Positions 35,260 through 44,084 of a DNA stretch of 64,000 bases are shown here, in pieces. The stretch covers positions 1 to 64,000 of the forward strand of contig BBSL01000409.1 in the NCBI GenBank assembly GCA_001319865.1. Direction: 5' to 3'. Positions within the stretch are counted from its first letter, which is position 1. Each line of letters opens with the position of its first letter. The stretch is from Burkholderia sp. E7m39 (GTDB taxonomy: Bacteria; Pseudomonadota; Gammaproteobacteria; Burkholderiales; Burkholderiaceae). The position numbers were made by a program, and so were the translations under genes. Below the pieces are notes generated by a model. That model searched no databases. It worked only from the letters and a program-made list of their open reading frames with translations, and was not told where the DNA came from.

Positions 35260-35686
35260 CTACACGAGGCTGGATTCGATATCGACGTTCCCGCGTAACA
35301 CGTTCGAATACGGGCACGCCGCGTCGGCGGCCTGAACCAGCTGATTCGCGATCTCTGCGGAAACGTCTGGTAGCGCCACCTCGCGCTTAACCCGTAAAGG
35401 GAAACGTCCCGGTCCGCCGCGATCGCTGGCACCGATGCCTACCGTCGCGGTGACCTGCACGTCCGCCGGCACCGCGATCTTGATCTGACTGCCGGCAAAC
35501 GCATGGCGTTCAGAAAGCAGGCCGAATAGCCGGCCGCAACGAGCTGTTCCGGATCGGTGTCGATGTTTCCGCTGCCGCCCAGTTCACGGAGCATCGTCAA
35601 CGCCAGACCGAGCACATGGTCTGACGACACTGCCCGGCCTTCGCGGCCGCCGGTACGGGCTGCCTCGGCGCTATACAAGACTTCAT
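35260..35686 (-). pseudogene. Organic hydroperoxide resistance (Ohr/OsmC) gene with two frameshifts
   Basis: An Ohr protein is readable in pieces. The ATG at 35686 has an AAGGAG ribosome site, but the frame needs one extra base after MK to reach YSAEAARTGGREGRAVSS. That frame runs through PEQLVAAGYSACFLNAMR (first peroxidatic Cys in the ACF motif) and then needs one more base to continue FAGSQIKIAVPADVQVTATV to ACPYSNVLRGN (second Cys) and the stop at 35260. Two single-base losses near 35520 and 35678 break it. Both redox cysteines remain, so decay is recent or these are sequencing errors. Confidence 0.8.
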
Positions 35687-35928
35687 GATCGCGCTCCTTT
35701 CGAGTGTCGAAACCGCTCGCGTGCGGCCAATGCAGCGGGCCCGTGCACCGCGAGGCTTCGTCGTCAAACGATAGCGCTTGGGTCCAGGCGCCAAGCCTCC
35801 TCGACCGTAGTAACCCCTATATCCTGGCGAGCGCCGCGATACGTTCGTATGGCGGGACTTTTCCTCATAGCTGGAAAATCCGCCTGCCTGCCGATCTGTA
35901 GCCGACCCCATATTCTGGAAACTGTTTC

Positions 35929-35943
35929 TGGAAATGCTTTCCA
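35929..35943. promoter_or_regulatory. IclR-type operator, upstream copy
   Basis: TGGAAATGCTTTCCA is a 15-bp palindrome matching the IclR-family consensus TGGAAATNATTTCCA in 13 of 14 fixed positions. An adjoining half-like repeat TGGAAACTGTTTCTG lies at 35916-35930. Confidence 0.65.
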
Positions 35944-36002
35944 AAATAAACGCGATCGGCGTTGACGAATCCCATTCCCTGTCGTAACCTGAAAAAACTT
36001 TC

Positions 36003-36017
36003 TGGAAAACATTTCCA
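36003..36017. promoter_or_regulatory. IclR-type operator, downstream copy
   Basis: TGGAAAACATTTCCA matches the same consensus with one mismatch and ends 20 bp before the first CoA-transferase ATG. The two sites start 74 bp apart, about seven helical turns, so dimers would lie on one face. The IclR gene at 41366-42199 inside the operon is the likely binder. Confidence 0.65.
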
Positions 36018-36037
36018 CAATTACAACGGAGACAGGC

Positions 36038-37642
36038 ATGCAGCTCGGTACCGCGGATCAGGCCGCGCAACTGGTTGGGGATGGCGACACGGTCTTGATC
36101 ACTGGCTCGGGCTCCGGCATGGCGGTGCCCGAGGCTTTGCTCGCCGCAATCGAGCGACGCTTCAAGAAAGAGGGGGCGCCGCGCAAGATCACGACGATTC
36201 ACCCGGTCGGTCTCGGCAATCGCGGCGATGAACTGGGTGCCAGCCACTTCGCGCACGAGGGCCTGCTCAAGCGCGTCGTGTGCGGGACCGTCGTAGACGC
36301 TCCACCCATCGCGAAACTGGCTATCGCCAATCGCATCGAGGCGTACACGCTGCCGCAGGGCGTGCTCTCGCAGCTGATTCGCGAAATCGCGGGCGGCCGG
36401 CCGGGTCTGACAACTCATGTGGGGCTGAATACTTTCGTCGATCCGCGCAATCAGGGCGGTAAGCAAAGCTCGATTGCGACCGAAGATCTGGTCGAGCTGG
36501 TCGAACGCGACGGGCGCGAGTGGCTGTTCTACAAATCGTTTAAAGCAGATGTGGCGTTGCTGCGCGGCACGACTGCCGACGAGGAAGGCAACATTTCGCA
36601 CGAACACGAAGCAATTTTTGGCGAGATGCTGTCGATGGCGCAGGCCGTGCGGCGCTGCGGCGGCGTCGTCATCGTGCAGGTCAAACGGCTTGCGAAGCGC
36701 GGCATGCTGCCGGCGAAGAGCGTGAAGATTCCCGGCAATCTGGTTGACCTTGTCGTCGTCGAACCGAACCAGATGCAGACATATCAGACTTTCTACGATC
36801 CCTCCTTCGCGGGAGAACTGAAGACGCCGCTCACGACATTCCCCGAACTGCCGCTCGACGAACGCGGTGTGATCGCGCGGCGCGCCGCGCTGGAATTGCG
36901 GCGCGGCGCGGTCTGCAATATCGGCTCGGGCGTATGTACGGGCATCGGCCTCGTTGCCGCGCGCGAAGACGTTCTGGATCTCGTCACCCTGACCAATGAG
37001 CAAGGCCTGACGGGGGGCGCGCCTGCAAACGGACTCGACGCTGGCGCTGCACGCAACTATGCAGCGATCGTCGATCAACCTTATCAATTCGACTTTTACG
37101 ACGGCGGCGGCATCGATATCGCTTTTCTGTCATGCGTCGAAATCGACAACACGGGCAACGTCAATATCACGCGCTTCGCGGATCGGCTGGTCGGTGTCGG
37201 CGGCTTCATCAACATCAGCCAGAACGCGAAAAAGATGGTGTTTGGCGGCTCGTTCACCGCGGGCGGTCTGAAGGTTGCGGTCGAGAACGGCGAATTGAGG
37301 ATCGTCGCGGAGGGGCGCCATTCGAAGTTCGTCAAATCGATGGCGCAGATCTCGTTCAGCTCGAAAAACGCGCGCAATGGCGGACAGACCGTGCTTTACG
37401 TGACCGAGCGGGCTGTCTTTTCGCTTTCGAGCCGCGGCTTGACGCTGATCGAAATCGCACCGGGTATCGACTTGCAGAAAGATGTGCTCGACCGCATCCC
37501 GTTCGAGATCGACGTCTCTCCCGATTTGAAGATGATGCCCGCCGAAGTCTTTTCCGATCGCTCGCTTGGTTTACATGCACGGCTCGAAAGCGAGCCGTTG
37601 CCGATGCATCCGAAAGTCAAAGCGTTACTGAACGACCAATAG
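36038..37642 (+). CDS. Acyl-CoA:carboxylate CoA-transferase, fused subunits (YdiF/Pct-like), copy 1
   Basis: 534 residues, alpha and beta CoA-transferase halves in one chain. N-terminal half: MQLGTADQAAQLVGDGDTVL, ASHFAHEGLLKRVVCG and LPQGVLSQLIREIAGGRPGL. C-terminal half: TNEQGLTGGAPANG with the catalytic Glu near residue 321, and VGGFINISQNAKKMVFGG. Transfers CoA between an acyl-CoA and a carboxylic acid to activate a pathway intermediate. It is the first gene after the IclR-type operators and paralogous to the gene at 44085. Confidence 0.9.
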   Translation: MQLGTADQAAQLVGDGDTVLITGSGSGMAVPEALLAAIERRFKKEGAPRKITTIHPVGLGNRGDELGASHFAHEGLLKRVVCGTVVDAPPIAKLAIANRIEAYTLPQGVLSQLIREIAGGRPGLTTHVGLNTFVDPRNQGGKQSSIATEDLVELVERDGREWLFYKSFKADVALLRGTTADEEGNISHEHEAIFGEMLSMAQAVRRCGGVVIVQVKRLAKRGMLPAKSVKIPGNLVDLVVVEPNQMQTYQTFYDPSFAGELKTPLTTFPELPLDERGVIARRAALELRRGAVCNIGSGVCTGIGLVAAREDVLDLVTLTNEQGLTGGAPANGLDAGAARNYAAIVDQPYQFDFYDGGGIDIAFLSCVEIDNTGNVNITRFADRLVGVGGFINISQNAKKMVFGGSFTAGGLKVAVENGELRIVAEGRHSKFVKSMAQISFSSKNARNGGQTVLYVTERAVFSLSSRGLTLIEIAPGIDLQKDVLDRIPFEIDVSPDLKMMPAEVFSDRSLGLHARLESEPLPMHPKVKALLNDQ

Positions 37643-37661
37643 ACAAATCAAGGAGACAAAC

Positions 37662-38981
37662 GTGAACCAACCGGCAACGGCGCCCGCAAAGCGGCGCTGG
37701 TATCAGGAAATCAATCGCGCGCAATGGCTGACGCTCGCGGGTGCATGGTGCCTTTGGGCGCTCGACGCGGTCGACTTTCTGCTGATCACCTTCGTGCTTA
37801 TCGACATCGCCAAAAGCTTCGACGTCACGTTGCACACCGCGTCACTGCTGATCCTCGCGACTTTCGGCGTGCGCTGGCTCGGTGGGATGTTGTTCGGCAA
37901 TCTGAGCGATCGTATCGGCCGCAAGATTCCGATGCTGATCGCACTCGCGTGGTTCACGGCGGGCGCGGCGTTTACGGGACTCGCATGGAGTTTCACGGCG
38001 GTGCTCGTATTCCGGCTGCTGCTCGGCTTCGGCATGGCGCCGATCCTTACGCTCGGCTCGACGATGATCGCCGAAGTGTGGCCGGAAAAATACCGCGCGA
38101 TCGGTATTGGAATACTCGACACGGGCTGGGGCTTTGGCAGCGTGCTCGCGGCGACGCTCTACGGTTTGATCTATCCGCACTTTGGCTGGCGTCCCCTGTT
38201 CTTCGCGGGGATCATTCCGGGCCTCATCGTCGGGTTGTATATCTGGCGGTTCGTGCCGGAATCGCCTGTGTGGCTGAAGGCGCGCGAGAAAGGCATCGTG
38301 TCGAAGCGCAAATCGCCCGCCGCGACGTTGTTTCGCGAGCACTTCAAGCTCGTGCTCGTGCTGAGCCTCGTGCAGTTCCTGCTGCAATTCGGCTCGTGGC
38401 CGTTGCAAGGTCTGCTCGCGACGTATCTGCGCGAATTGCATATGCCGCCGGCGTCGGTGAGCATGATTACCAGCGCGGGCGCGGTCGGACAGATCTGCGG
38501 GTTCTTCTGCTCGGGCTTCATCGCCGAACGCATCGGCCGCAAGAATGCGATTGCGATGATGCTCGGGATCGGCTGCTGTTGCGTGTTCGCGCTCGTCAAT
38601 CTCGCGCCGGTTTCGCTTGCGCTCGGCTGCACGTTCGCGTTCCTGTCTGGCTTCTGGATCGTAGGCGCTTCGGGCATCTATCCAACGATCCTCGCCGAGA
38701 ATCTTCCCTCGAACGTGCGTGCGACCGGGGTCGGGCTGATGTACAACATCGGCGTGATCGGCGGCGGCATCGCGCCGTTCATCGTGCTTGCGTCGCTCGA
38801 CTACTTCAAGGTGGCGTTGCCGAATGGCATGTTCTTCTACACGCTGCTCGGCGACGTGCTCGGCGTGCTGATCATCTTTCTGGCCACGCGCGAAACGCGT
38901 GGTATTTCGATCGAACAAGCTGGTGCGCACGACGCTCCCGCGCATCCGCAACAGGAGGGCATTCGTCGTGATGCTTGGTAA
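37662..38981 (+). CDS. MFS transporter (aromatic-acid/sugar-acid symporter type)
   Basis: 439 residues, 12 predicted helices. MFS signatures GNLSDRIGRKIPMLIAL (loop 2-3) and GFIAERIGRKNAIAMML (loop 8-9), plus RFVPESPVWLKAREKG after helix 6 as in AAHS/NanT-like carriers. A GGAG ribosome site lies 19 bp after the CoA-transferase. Probably imports the carboxylic-acid substrate of this operon. Confidence 0.9.
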   Translation: MNQPATAPAKRRWYQEINRAQWLTLAGAWCLWALDAVDFLLITFVLIDIAKSFDVTLHTASLLILATFGVRWLGGMLFGNLSDRIGRKIPMLIALAWFTAGAAFTGLAWSFTAVLVFRLLLGFGMAPILTLGSTMIAEVWPEKYRAIGIGILDTGWGFGSVLAATLYGLIYPHFGWRPLFFAGIIPGLIVGLYIWRFVPESPVWLKAREKGIVSKRKSPAATLFREHFKLVLVLSLVQFLLQFGSWPLQGLLATYLRELHMPPASVSMITSAGAVGQICGFFCSGFIAERIGRKNAIAMMLGIGCCCVFALVNLAPVSLALGCTFAFLSGFWIVGASGIYPTILAENLPSNVRATGVGLMYNIGVIGGGIAPFIVLASLDYFKVALPNGMFFYTLLGDVLGVLIIFLATRETRGISIEQAGAHDAPAHPQQEGIRRDAW

Positions 38982-39648
38982 GGCAGCGCTTGCATTCTGG
39001 AACGGTATCGCACCGGGTGGCGACGCCGAATTTCTGGCGTGGCACGTGTCGGAACATATCCCCGAGCGTGTCGGCTTGCCGGGCTTTCTGCGCGGACGCC
39101 GCTACGTCGCGAGTTGCGGCTCGCCCCGTTATTTCAATTTCTACGAGACGGAATCGCTCGATGTGCTCGAGTCGCCGGTCTATCGCGACCGGCTCGATCA
39201 TCCGACGCCGTGGACCACGAAGGTGATCGCCACGTTCGTCGACACGTCCCGCACGATGTGCCGCGTCGCGCATTCGCGAGGTGCCGGCGAGGGTGCGTGG
39301 ATGCAGACGATCCGCTTCGCGTTTCCGTCCGTCGCGTCTGGCGCGCGAGACAAGTCGATCAGCAAGCTGATTTCGATACTCGACGATTTGCCGGCGCGTT
39401 CCGCTGTGGTCGGGGCGCATCTGCTCGACGGGGTGCAGCGCGAAACGCAGCCGACGCGCGAACTCGAATTGCGCGGCAGACCCGATGCGCAGATCGATGG
39501 GGTGCTGCTGATCGAAGCGGCGGACGAAGGGACGCTCGCTTCACTCGCCGAGCGCGAACTGGCCGACGATACATTGCATCTCGCGGGCGTCGGTTCGATT
39601 GTGCGCGGTACCTATCAACTGCAATACAGCCTCAGCGCTTCGCGCTGA
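38971..39648 (+). CDS. EthD-like/dimeric alpha-beta barrel protein
   Basis: 225 residues starting inside the end of the MFS gene (11-bp overlap; GGAGGG ribosome site upstream). The N-terminal half has WHVSEHIPERVGLPGFLRGR, which resembles EthD/DABB proteins. The C-terminal half (MQTIRFAF...RGTYQLQYSL) looks like a second copy of the fold. Such proteins are auxiliary or lyase/oxygenase components in catabolic loci. The specific reaction is unknown. Confidence 0.6.
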   Translation: MLGKAALAFWNGIAPGGDAEFLAWHVSEHIPERVGLPGFLRGRRYVASCGSPRYFNFYETESLDVLESPVYRDRLDHPTPWTTKVIATFVDTSRTMCRVAHSRGAGEGAWMQTIRFAFPSVASGARDKSISKLISILDDLPARSAVVGAHLLDGVQRETQPTRELELRGRPDAQIDGVLLIEAADEGTLASLAERELADDTLHLAGVGSIVRGTYQLQYSLSASR

Positions 39649-39669
39649 CGATCTACAAGAGGAAAAGGC

Positions 39670-40506
39670 ATGAAACTGTTTCGCTTTGGTCCCGTAGGGG
39701 CGGAAAAACCCGGTGTCGTCGACAGGAACGGGACGCATCGCGATCTGTCTTCCGTGATCGCCGATATCGATCCCGCAACGATCGCTTCCGGCCTCGAACA
39801 CAGGCTCTCGGACATCGATTTCACAACGCTGCCTGAAGTACCCAAGGGCACGCGTTTCGGTCCGTGCGTTGCGCAGCCCGGCAATTTTCTCGCGATCGGC
39901 CTGAACTACGTCGAGCATGCCAAGGAGACCAATGCGCCGCTGCCGCAAGAACCCATCATTTTCAATAAGGCGCCCAGCTGCATCGTCGGGCCGGACGACG
40001 ACATCGTATTGCCGCGTGGCTCGGAAAAAACCGATTGGGAGGTCGAACTCGCGTTCGTGATTGGCAAACGCGCGCATTACGTCAGTGAGGCCGACGCGTT
40101 ATCGTACGTGCTCGGTTACTGCGTCTGCAATGACGTATCGGAGCGCGCGTTCCAGCTCGAACGCGGCGGCCAGTGGGTTAAGGGAAAGTGCGCGCCGTCG
40201 TTCGGTCCAATCGGCCCGTATCTCGTGACCGCCGGGGAGATCCCCGATCCGCAGAAACTGCCGCTCTGGCTCGAAGTGAACGGTGAGCGCCTGCAAGACA
40301 GCGACACGAGCGATATGATCTTTTCGATCCGTACGATCGTGTCGTACGTGAGCCAGTTCATGGTGCTGATGCCGGGTGATCTCATCACGACAGGCACACC
40401 GCCCGGCGTTGGTCTCGGCATGAAACCGGAGCGCTATCTGAAGCATGGCGACACGGTTCGCCTGAGCGTGGAAGGGCTGGGCACGCAGACCCAGCGCGTC
40501 GTATGA
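39670..40506 (+). CDS. Fumarylacetoacetate hydrolase family protein
   Basis: 278 residues. FAH-fold core with GLNYVEHAKETNAPLPQEPI, metal-ligand acids in EKTDWEVELAFVIGK (two Glu) and NDVSERAFQ (Asp), and MPGDLITTGTPPGVGLGMKP. Hydrolyses or decarboxylates beta-diketo acids, the usual last step after ring opening. Stop overlaps the next ATG (ATGA). Confidence 0.92.
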   Translation: MKLFRFGPVGAEKPGVVDRNGTHRDLSSVIADIDPATIASGLEHRLSDIDFTTLPEVPKGTRFGPCVAQPGNFLAIGLNYVEHAKETNAPLPQEPIIFNKAPSCIVGPDDDIVLPRGSEKTDWEVELAFVIGKRAHYVSEADALSYVLGYCVCNDVSERAFQLERGGQWVKGKCAPSFGPIGPYLVTAGEIPDPQKLPLWLEVNGERLQDSDTSDMIFSIRTIVSYVSQFMVLMPGDLITTGTPPGVGLGMKPERYLKHGDTVRLSVEGLGTQTQRVV

Positions 40507-41315
40507 GCACGGCTTCATCAATTCCAGTGACGGGCGCAACTGCGCTATATGCGATCGTCGGCGATCCCGTTTCGCAGGTGCGTTCGCCGCAGGTCGTCAA
40601 CGCGCTGTTCGCGCAGGCGCAGATCGATGCGCTGCTGGTGCCGGTGCACGTTCCGCGCGAGCGCTTCGGTGAAACGATGCGCTCGCTGATGGCGATCGGC
40701 AATCTACGCGGCATCGTGGTGACCGTGCCGTTCAAGGTCGACGCGATGTCTCTCGTCAGTCACGTGTTGCCGGGCGCGCAGGCGGCGGGCGCGCTCAACG
40801 CGATGCGCCGTCTGCCCGATAATCGATGGGAAGGCGACATGTTCGACGGTGCTGGTCTGGTGCGCGCGCTCAACGATGCCGGTCATGCGGCGGCAGGAAA
40901 GCGTGTGCTGCTCGTCGGCGCGGGCGGTGCCGGACGCGCCATCGCGATTGCGCTGGCGCAAAGCGGCGTGCGCGAGATCGCGTTGAGCGATGTTGACGGC
41001 GAACGCGTTCGGCAGGTAATGGACGCGGTGGCCAGCGCCGTGCCGTCATGCGCGTGCCGGGCGGCCGAGCCCACGTTCGACGGCCACGATATCGTCGTTA
41101 ACGCGACGCCGCTCGGGATGAAGCCGGACGACGCATTACCCGTCGACATCGCCGGCATGAATGCGCAGCATGTGCTCTTCGACATCGTGCCGAAGCCCGA
41201 CGTGACGGCACTGATGCGTGCTGCGCAAGCGCAAGGCGTGACGACGATTGGCGGCAAGCGCATGATCGAAGGGCAGGCTCGCGCGCTCGCCGAATTTTTT
41301 GGACATCGTGTATGA
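40503..41315 (+). CDS. Shikimate dehydrogenase family protein (AroE-like, catabolic paralogue)
   Basis: 270 residues. AroE-like substrate domain (YAIVGDPVSQVRSPQVVNAL, with the catalytic Lys in VTVPFK), NAD(P) motif GAGGAGRAIAIAL, and WEGDMFDGAGLVRAL with the paired Asp. SQVRSP replaces the canonical SxSxxP shikimate-binding Ser pair (SHSxSP), so the substrate probably differs. Position inside a CoA-transferase/MaoC operon points to catabolism of a shikimate- or quinate-like polyol. Confidence 0.85.
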   Translation: MSTASSIPVTGATALYAIVGDPVSQVRSPQVVNALFAQAQIDALLVPVHVPRERFGETMRSLMAIGNLRGIVVTVPFKVDAMSLVSHVLPGAQAAGALNAMRRLPDNRWEGDMFDGAGLVRALNDAGHAAAGKRVLLVGAGGAGRAIAIALAQSGVREIALSDVDGERVRQVMDAVASAVPSCACRAAEPTFDGHDIVVNATPLGMKPDDALPVDIAGMNAQHVLFDIVPKPDVTALMRAAQAQGVTTIGGKRMIEGQARALAEFFGHRV

Positions 41316-41365
41316 ATGCGCTCCGGTGCAAATCAACCGAATCACTTGCAATGAGTAGGTAACGT

Positions 41366-42199
41366 ATGAGCGTCGCTTTGGAACGTGGCATGGCCATCCT
41401 TGAGTTGCTGTCGACCGATCGAAACGGCATGCAGCTGAGTCGTCTGTCGGAAGCGCTCGACATCCCGGTGAGTGCAATGCATCGGTTGCTGACCAGCCTG
41501 ATTGACATGGGTTACGTGCACCAGACCCGTGAGATGGGGCAGTACTGCCTGTCGCTGAAGGCGGTGTCGCTCGGTATTCGCTTCGTATCCAAGAACAGTC
41601 TGATCGACCTCGCGCGACCGCTGATGGACGAACTCGCGAGCGTTTCGGGGGAACTGTCGCGGCTGGGTCTGATCGACGGCGAGCGGCTGGTCTGGGTGTC
41701 GAAATCGTTGGGCACGCGCGCGGGCCTGCGTTATGACCCGGACAGCGGTGCGGAAGCCCCCTTGTTCTGCTCGGCATCCGGGCTGGTCTGGCTTGCCACC
41801 ATGAGCGACGAGGAAGCGCTCGCGCGGGTGATGAAGACCGGCTTCGGACGCGATGAGGATTACGGCCCGAACGCACCGCGCACGCCGGAGGAATTTCTCA
41901 AGCAATTGCGCCGCGCTCGCGCGAACGGCTACGCGACGGTCAGCAATAGTGTCGAAGTGGCAACGGCAGCAATGGCCGCGTTGATTCGCGGCAAGGATGG
42001 CGAGCCGATCGGCGTGCTGACCATCGCGGGTCCGATGTTCCGCATGACGACGAAGCGCATGCAGGAACTCGCGCCGCTGCTGATGCGCGCAACGGCGGCG
42101 CTTTCGGAAATCAACGTTTCCACCTTCGCAATGCCGCCGATGCCTCTGCACGGTGAACGCGCTACCTATCCTCCAAACGGGAAGGAGATACGACAATGA
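41366..42199 (+). CDS. IclR family transcriptional regulator (operon 36-46.6 kb)
   Basis: 277 residues. Winged HTH (ALERGMAILELLSTDRNGMQ, LSRLSEALDIPVSAMHRLLT) and an IclR effector domain (ARPLMDELASVSGELSRLGL onward, RMQELAPLLMRATAALSEIN at the end). Embedded mid-operon, with its stop overlapping the MaoC ATG (ATGA). The palindromes at 35929 and 36003 match the IclR consensus and are its likely operators. Confidence 0.92.
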   Translation: MSVALERGMAILELLSTDRNGMQLSRLSEALDIPVSAMHRLLTSLIDMGYVHQTREMGQYCLSLKAVSLGIRFVSKNSLIDLARPLMDELASVSGELSRLGLIDGERLVWVSKSLGTRAGLRYDPDSGAEAPLFCSASGLVWLATMSDEEALARVMKTGFGRDEDYGPNAPRTPEEFLKQLRRARANGYATVSNSVEVATAAMAALIRGKDGEPIGVLTIAGPMFRMTTKRMQELAPLLMRATAALSEINVSTFAMPPMPLHGERATYPPNGKEIRQ

Positions 42200-42681
42200 G
42201 CGAGTCTGTCGCAATTGACACGCGGCGCCTGCTGAAGCCGGGCCTTTACGGATTGAACGATATCGAGGCAGGCGACTATTACCTGACCGCCGGTGTCACC
42301 GTGACCGAGACGCACGTCGTCAATTTCGCGGGCGTGTCGGGCGATCACTACGACATTCATGTCGACGACGTCGCCGCACAGGAAGCGGGCTTTCCAGGGC
42401 GCATCGCGCACGGCCTGCTCGGCCTGTCGCTCGCCGACGGACTGAAGACGCGCTGCCCTGTGCTGCTCAAAGGGCTCGCGACCCTCGGCTGGAACTGGTC
42501 GTTTCGCGCGCCATTGATGATCGGCGACCGCATTCACGTCGATATCGAAGTCATTGGCAAGCGTCTTACAAAGCGGCCCGATCGCGGGATCGCAACGCTG
42601 CGCCTGAAGGTGCTGAATCAGCGCGGCGAAGTCGTGCAGGAAGGCGAGACACTGATGATGATGCCAACCACCGTCGCATGA
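42196..42681 (+). CDS. MaoC-like dehydratase, copy 1
   Basis: 161 residues, single hot-dog fold. Active-site region FAGVSGDHYDIHVDDVAAQE and GFPGRIAHGLLGLSL match (R)-enoyl-CoA hydratase-like MaoC proteins. Hydrates or dehydrates an acyl-CoA, fitting activation by the flanking CoA-transferases. Overlaps both neighbours by ATGA. Confidence 0.9.
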   Translation: MSESVAIDTRRLLKPGLYGLNDIEAGDYYLTAGVTVTETHVVNFAGVSGDHYDIHVDDVAAQEAGFPGRIAHGLLGLSLADGLKTRCPVLLKGLATLGWNWSFRAPLMIGDRIHVDIEVIGKRLTKRPDRGIATLRLKVLNQRGEVVQEGETLMMMPTTVA

Positions 42682-43559
42682 AAGAAGCGATAGTCATGCG
42701 CGATCTTTCACAACATCTGGAACACTTTGCCCTCAACACAGCGACGCTCAAACAATGGCCGCTGGAGCGCATCATCGATGGCTGCGCGCGTCGTGGCATT
42801 CGCGCGATCGCACCGTGGCACGCCGACGTCGAGCGCGTCGGCGTCGCGCAGACGAAGCGCCTGTTGCGCGAAGCACAGATCGAGTTGTGCGGTTATTGCC
42901 GTGGCGGTCTGTTTCCGGTCGCGCATGCAAGCGAACGCGATGCGGTCTTCGACCGCAACCGGCGCGTGCTTGATGCCGCGCGCGAACTGGACGCGCCCTG
43001 CGTGGTGCTGGTCGTCGGCGGCTTGCCGGGCGCGATGGAGGGCGAACCGCAGAGCCGCGATCTGGCCGGCGCGCGCGAGCAGGTGAAGGAGGGCATAGCC
43101 CGCCTACTCGACTACGCGAAGTCACTGCACATGCCGCTCGCGATCGAGCCGCTGCATCCGATGTACGCCGCGGACCGCGCATGTGTGAATACGCTCGAAC
43201 ATGCACTCGATCTGTGCGACGCACTCGACCCTTCGATGCAAGGCGATCTCGGCGTCGCAGTGGATTGTTATCACGTGTGGTGGGACCCGAAGGTCGATGC
43301 GCAGGTTGCCCGTGCCGGTAAACAGCGGCTGCTTGGTTTTCACGTATGCGACTGGCTCGTGCCGACCCGCGACATGCTCAATGATCGCGGCATGATGGGC
43401 GATGGTGTAATCGACATCGCGCGGCTGCGCCGTCAGGTCGAGCAGGCGGGTTTCAATGGTTTCATCGAAGTGGAAATTTTCTCCAGCGACAACTGGTGGA
43501 AGCGCGACGGCGACGACGTGCTGGACACCTGCGTCGCACGTTATCGAACTGTGGTGTAA
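42678..43559 (+). CDS. Sugar phosphate isomerase/epimerase family TIM-barrel protein
   Basis: 293 residues. AP-endonuclease-2/xylose-isomerase-like barrel with metal-ligand acids and histidines in LAIEPLHPMYAADRACVN, LGVAVDCYHVWWDPKV, LLGFHVCDWLVP and FIEVEIFSSDNWW. Family members isomerise sugars, dehydrate inosose or dehydroshikimate, or cleave C-glycosides, all compatible with polyol catabolism. An internal ATG six codons later is an alternative start. Confidence 0.85.
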   Translation: MKEAIVMRDLSQHLEHFALNTATLKQWPLERIIDGCARRGIRAIAPWHADVERVGVAQTKRLLREAQIELCGYCRGGLFPVAHASERDAVFDRNRRVLDAARELDAPCVVLVVGGLPGAMEGEPQSRDLAGAREQVKEGIARLLDYAKSLHMPLAIEPLHPMYAADRACVNTLEHALDLCDALDPSMQGDLGVAVDCYHVWWDPKVDAQVARAGKQRLLGFHVCDWLVPTRDMLNDRGMMGDGVIDIARLRRQVEQAGFNGFIEVEIFSSDNWWKRDGDDVLDTCVARYRTVV

Positions 43560-43571
43560 AGGAGTGACAGC

Positions 43572-44033
43572 ATGGAGCAATCCGGTCTCGACTTCGTCGA
43601 AGTGGGGCAACGCTATACCTTCGGCAAGACCGTGTCTGAAACCGATGTGATGCTGTTCGCCGGCATCACGGGCGATTTCAGCCCGACGCACGTCAACGAG
43701 CAGTACGCGCGCGAGAAGTCGAATCTCGGCGGACGCATCGCGCACGGCGCACTCATGGTGGGCTACATGTCGACCGCTTCGACGCTGTCGATCGAACATG
43801 TGATCCACAAAGAGAATCTCACCGATTTCCCGGTCTCGTCGGGCTACGACAAGCTGCGATTCCTGAAGCCGGTCGCGCTCGGCGATACGATCACCGTCGT
43901 CTATGAAGTGATCAGGGGCGATAAGGAAAAAGGCCGCAGCATCGCGAAGAACGAAGTGTTCAACCAGCGCGGCGAACTCGTCGCTGTCGGCGAACACGTC
44001 ATGCGCTGGGCGAAGAAACTGAAGGGTGAGTAA
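43572..44033 (+). CDS. MaoC-like dehydratase, copy 2
   Basis: 153 residues, hot-dog fold. TGDFSPTHVNEQYAREKSNL and GGRIAHGALMVGYMS carry the Asp/His active site; LRFLKPVALGDTITVVYEV follows. Different subgroup from copy 1, so the two probably act on different intermediates. AAAGGAG ribosome site. Confidence 0.9.
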   Translation: MEQSGLDFVEVGQRYTFGKTVSETDVMLFAGITGDFSPTHVNEQYAREKSNLGGRIAHGALMVGYMSTASTLSIEHVIHKENLTDFPVSSGYDKLRFLKPVALGDTITVVYEVIRGDKEKGRSIAKNEVFNQRGELVAVGEHVMRWAKKLKGE

Positions 44034-44084
44034 GCAGGGAGAGGGCAGATAAGAGCGCATTGCAGCGGATCATCGGACAACATC

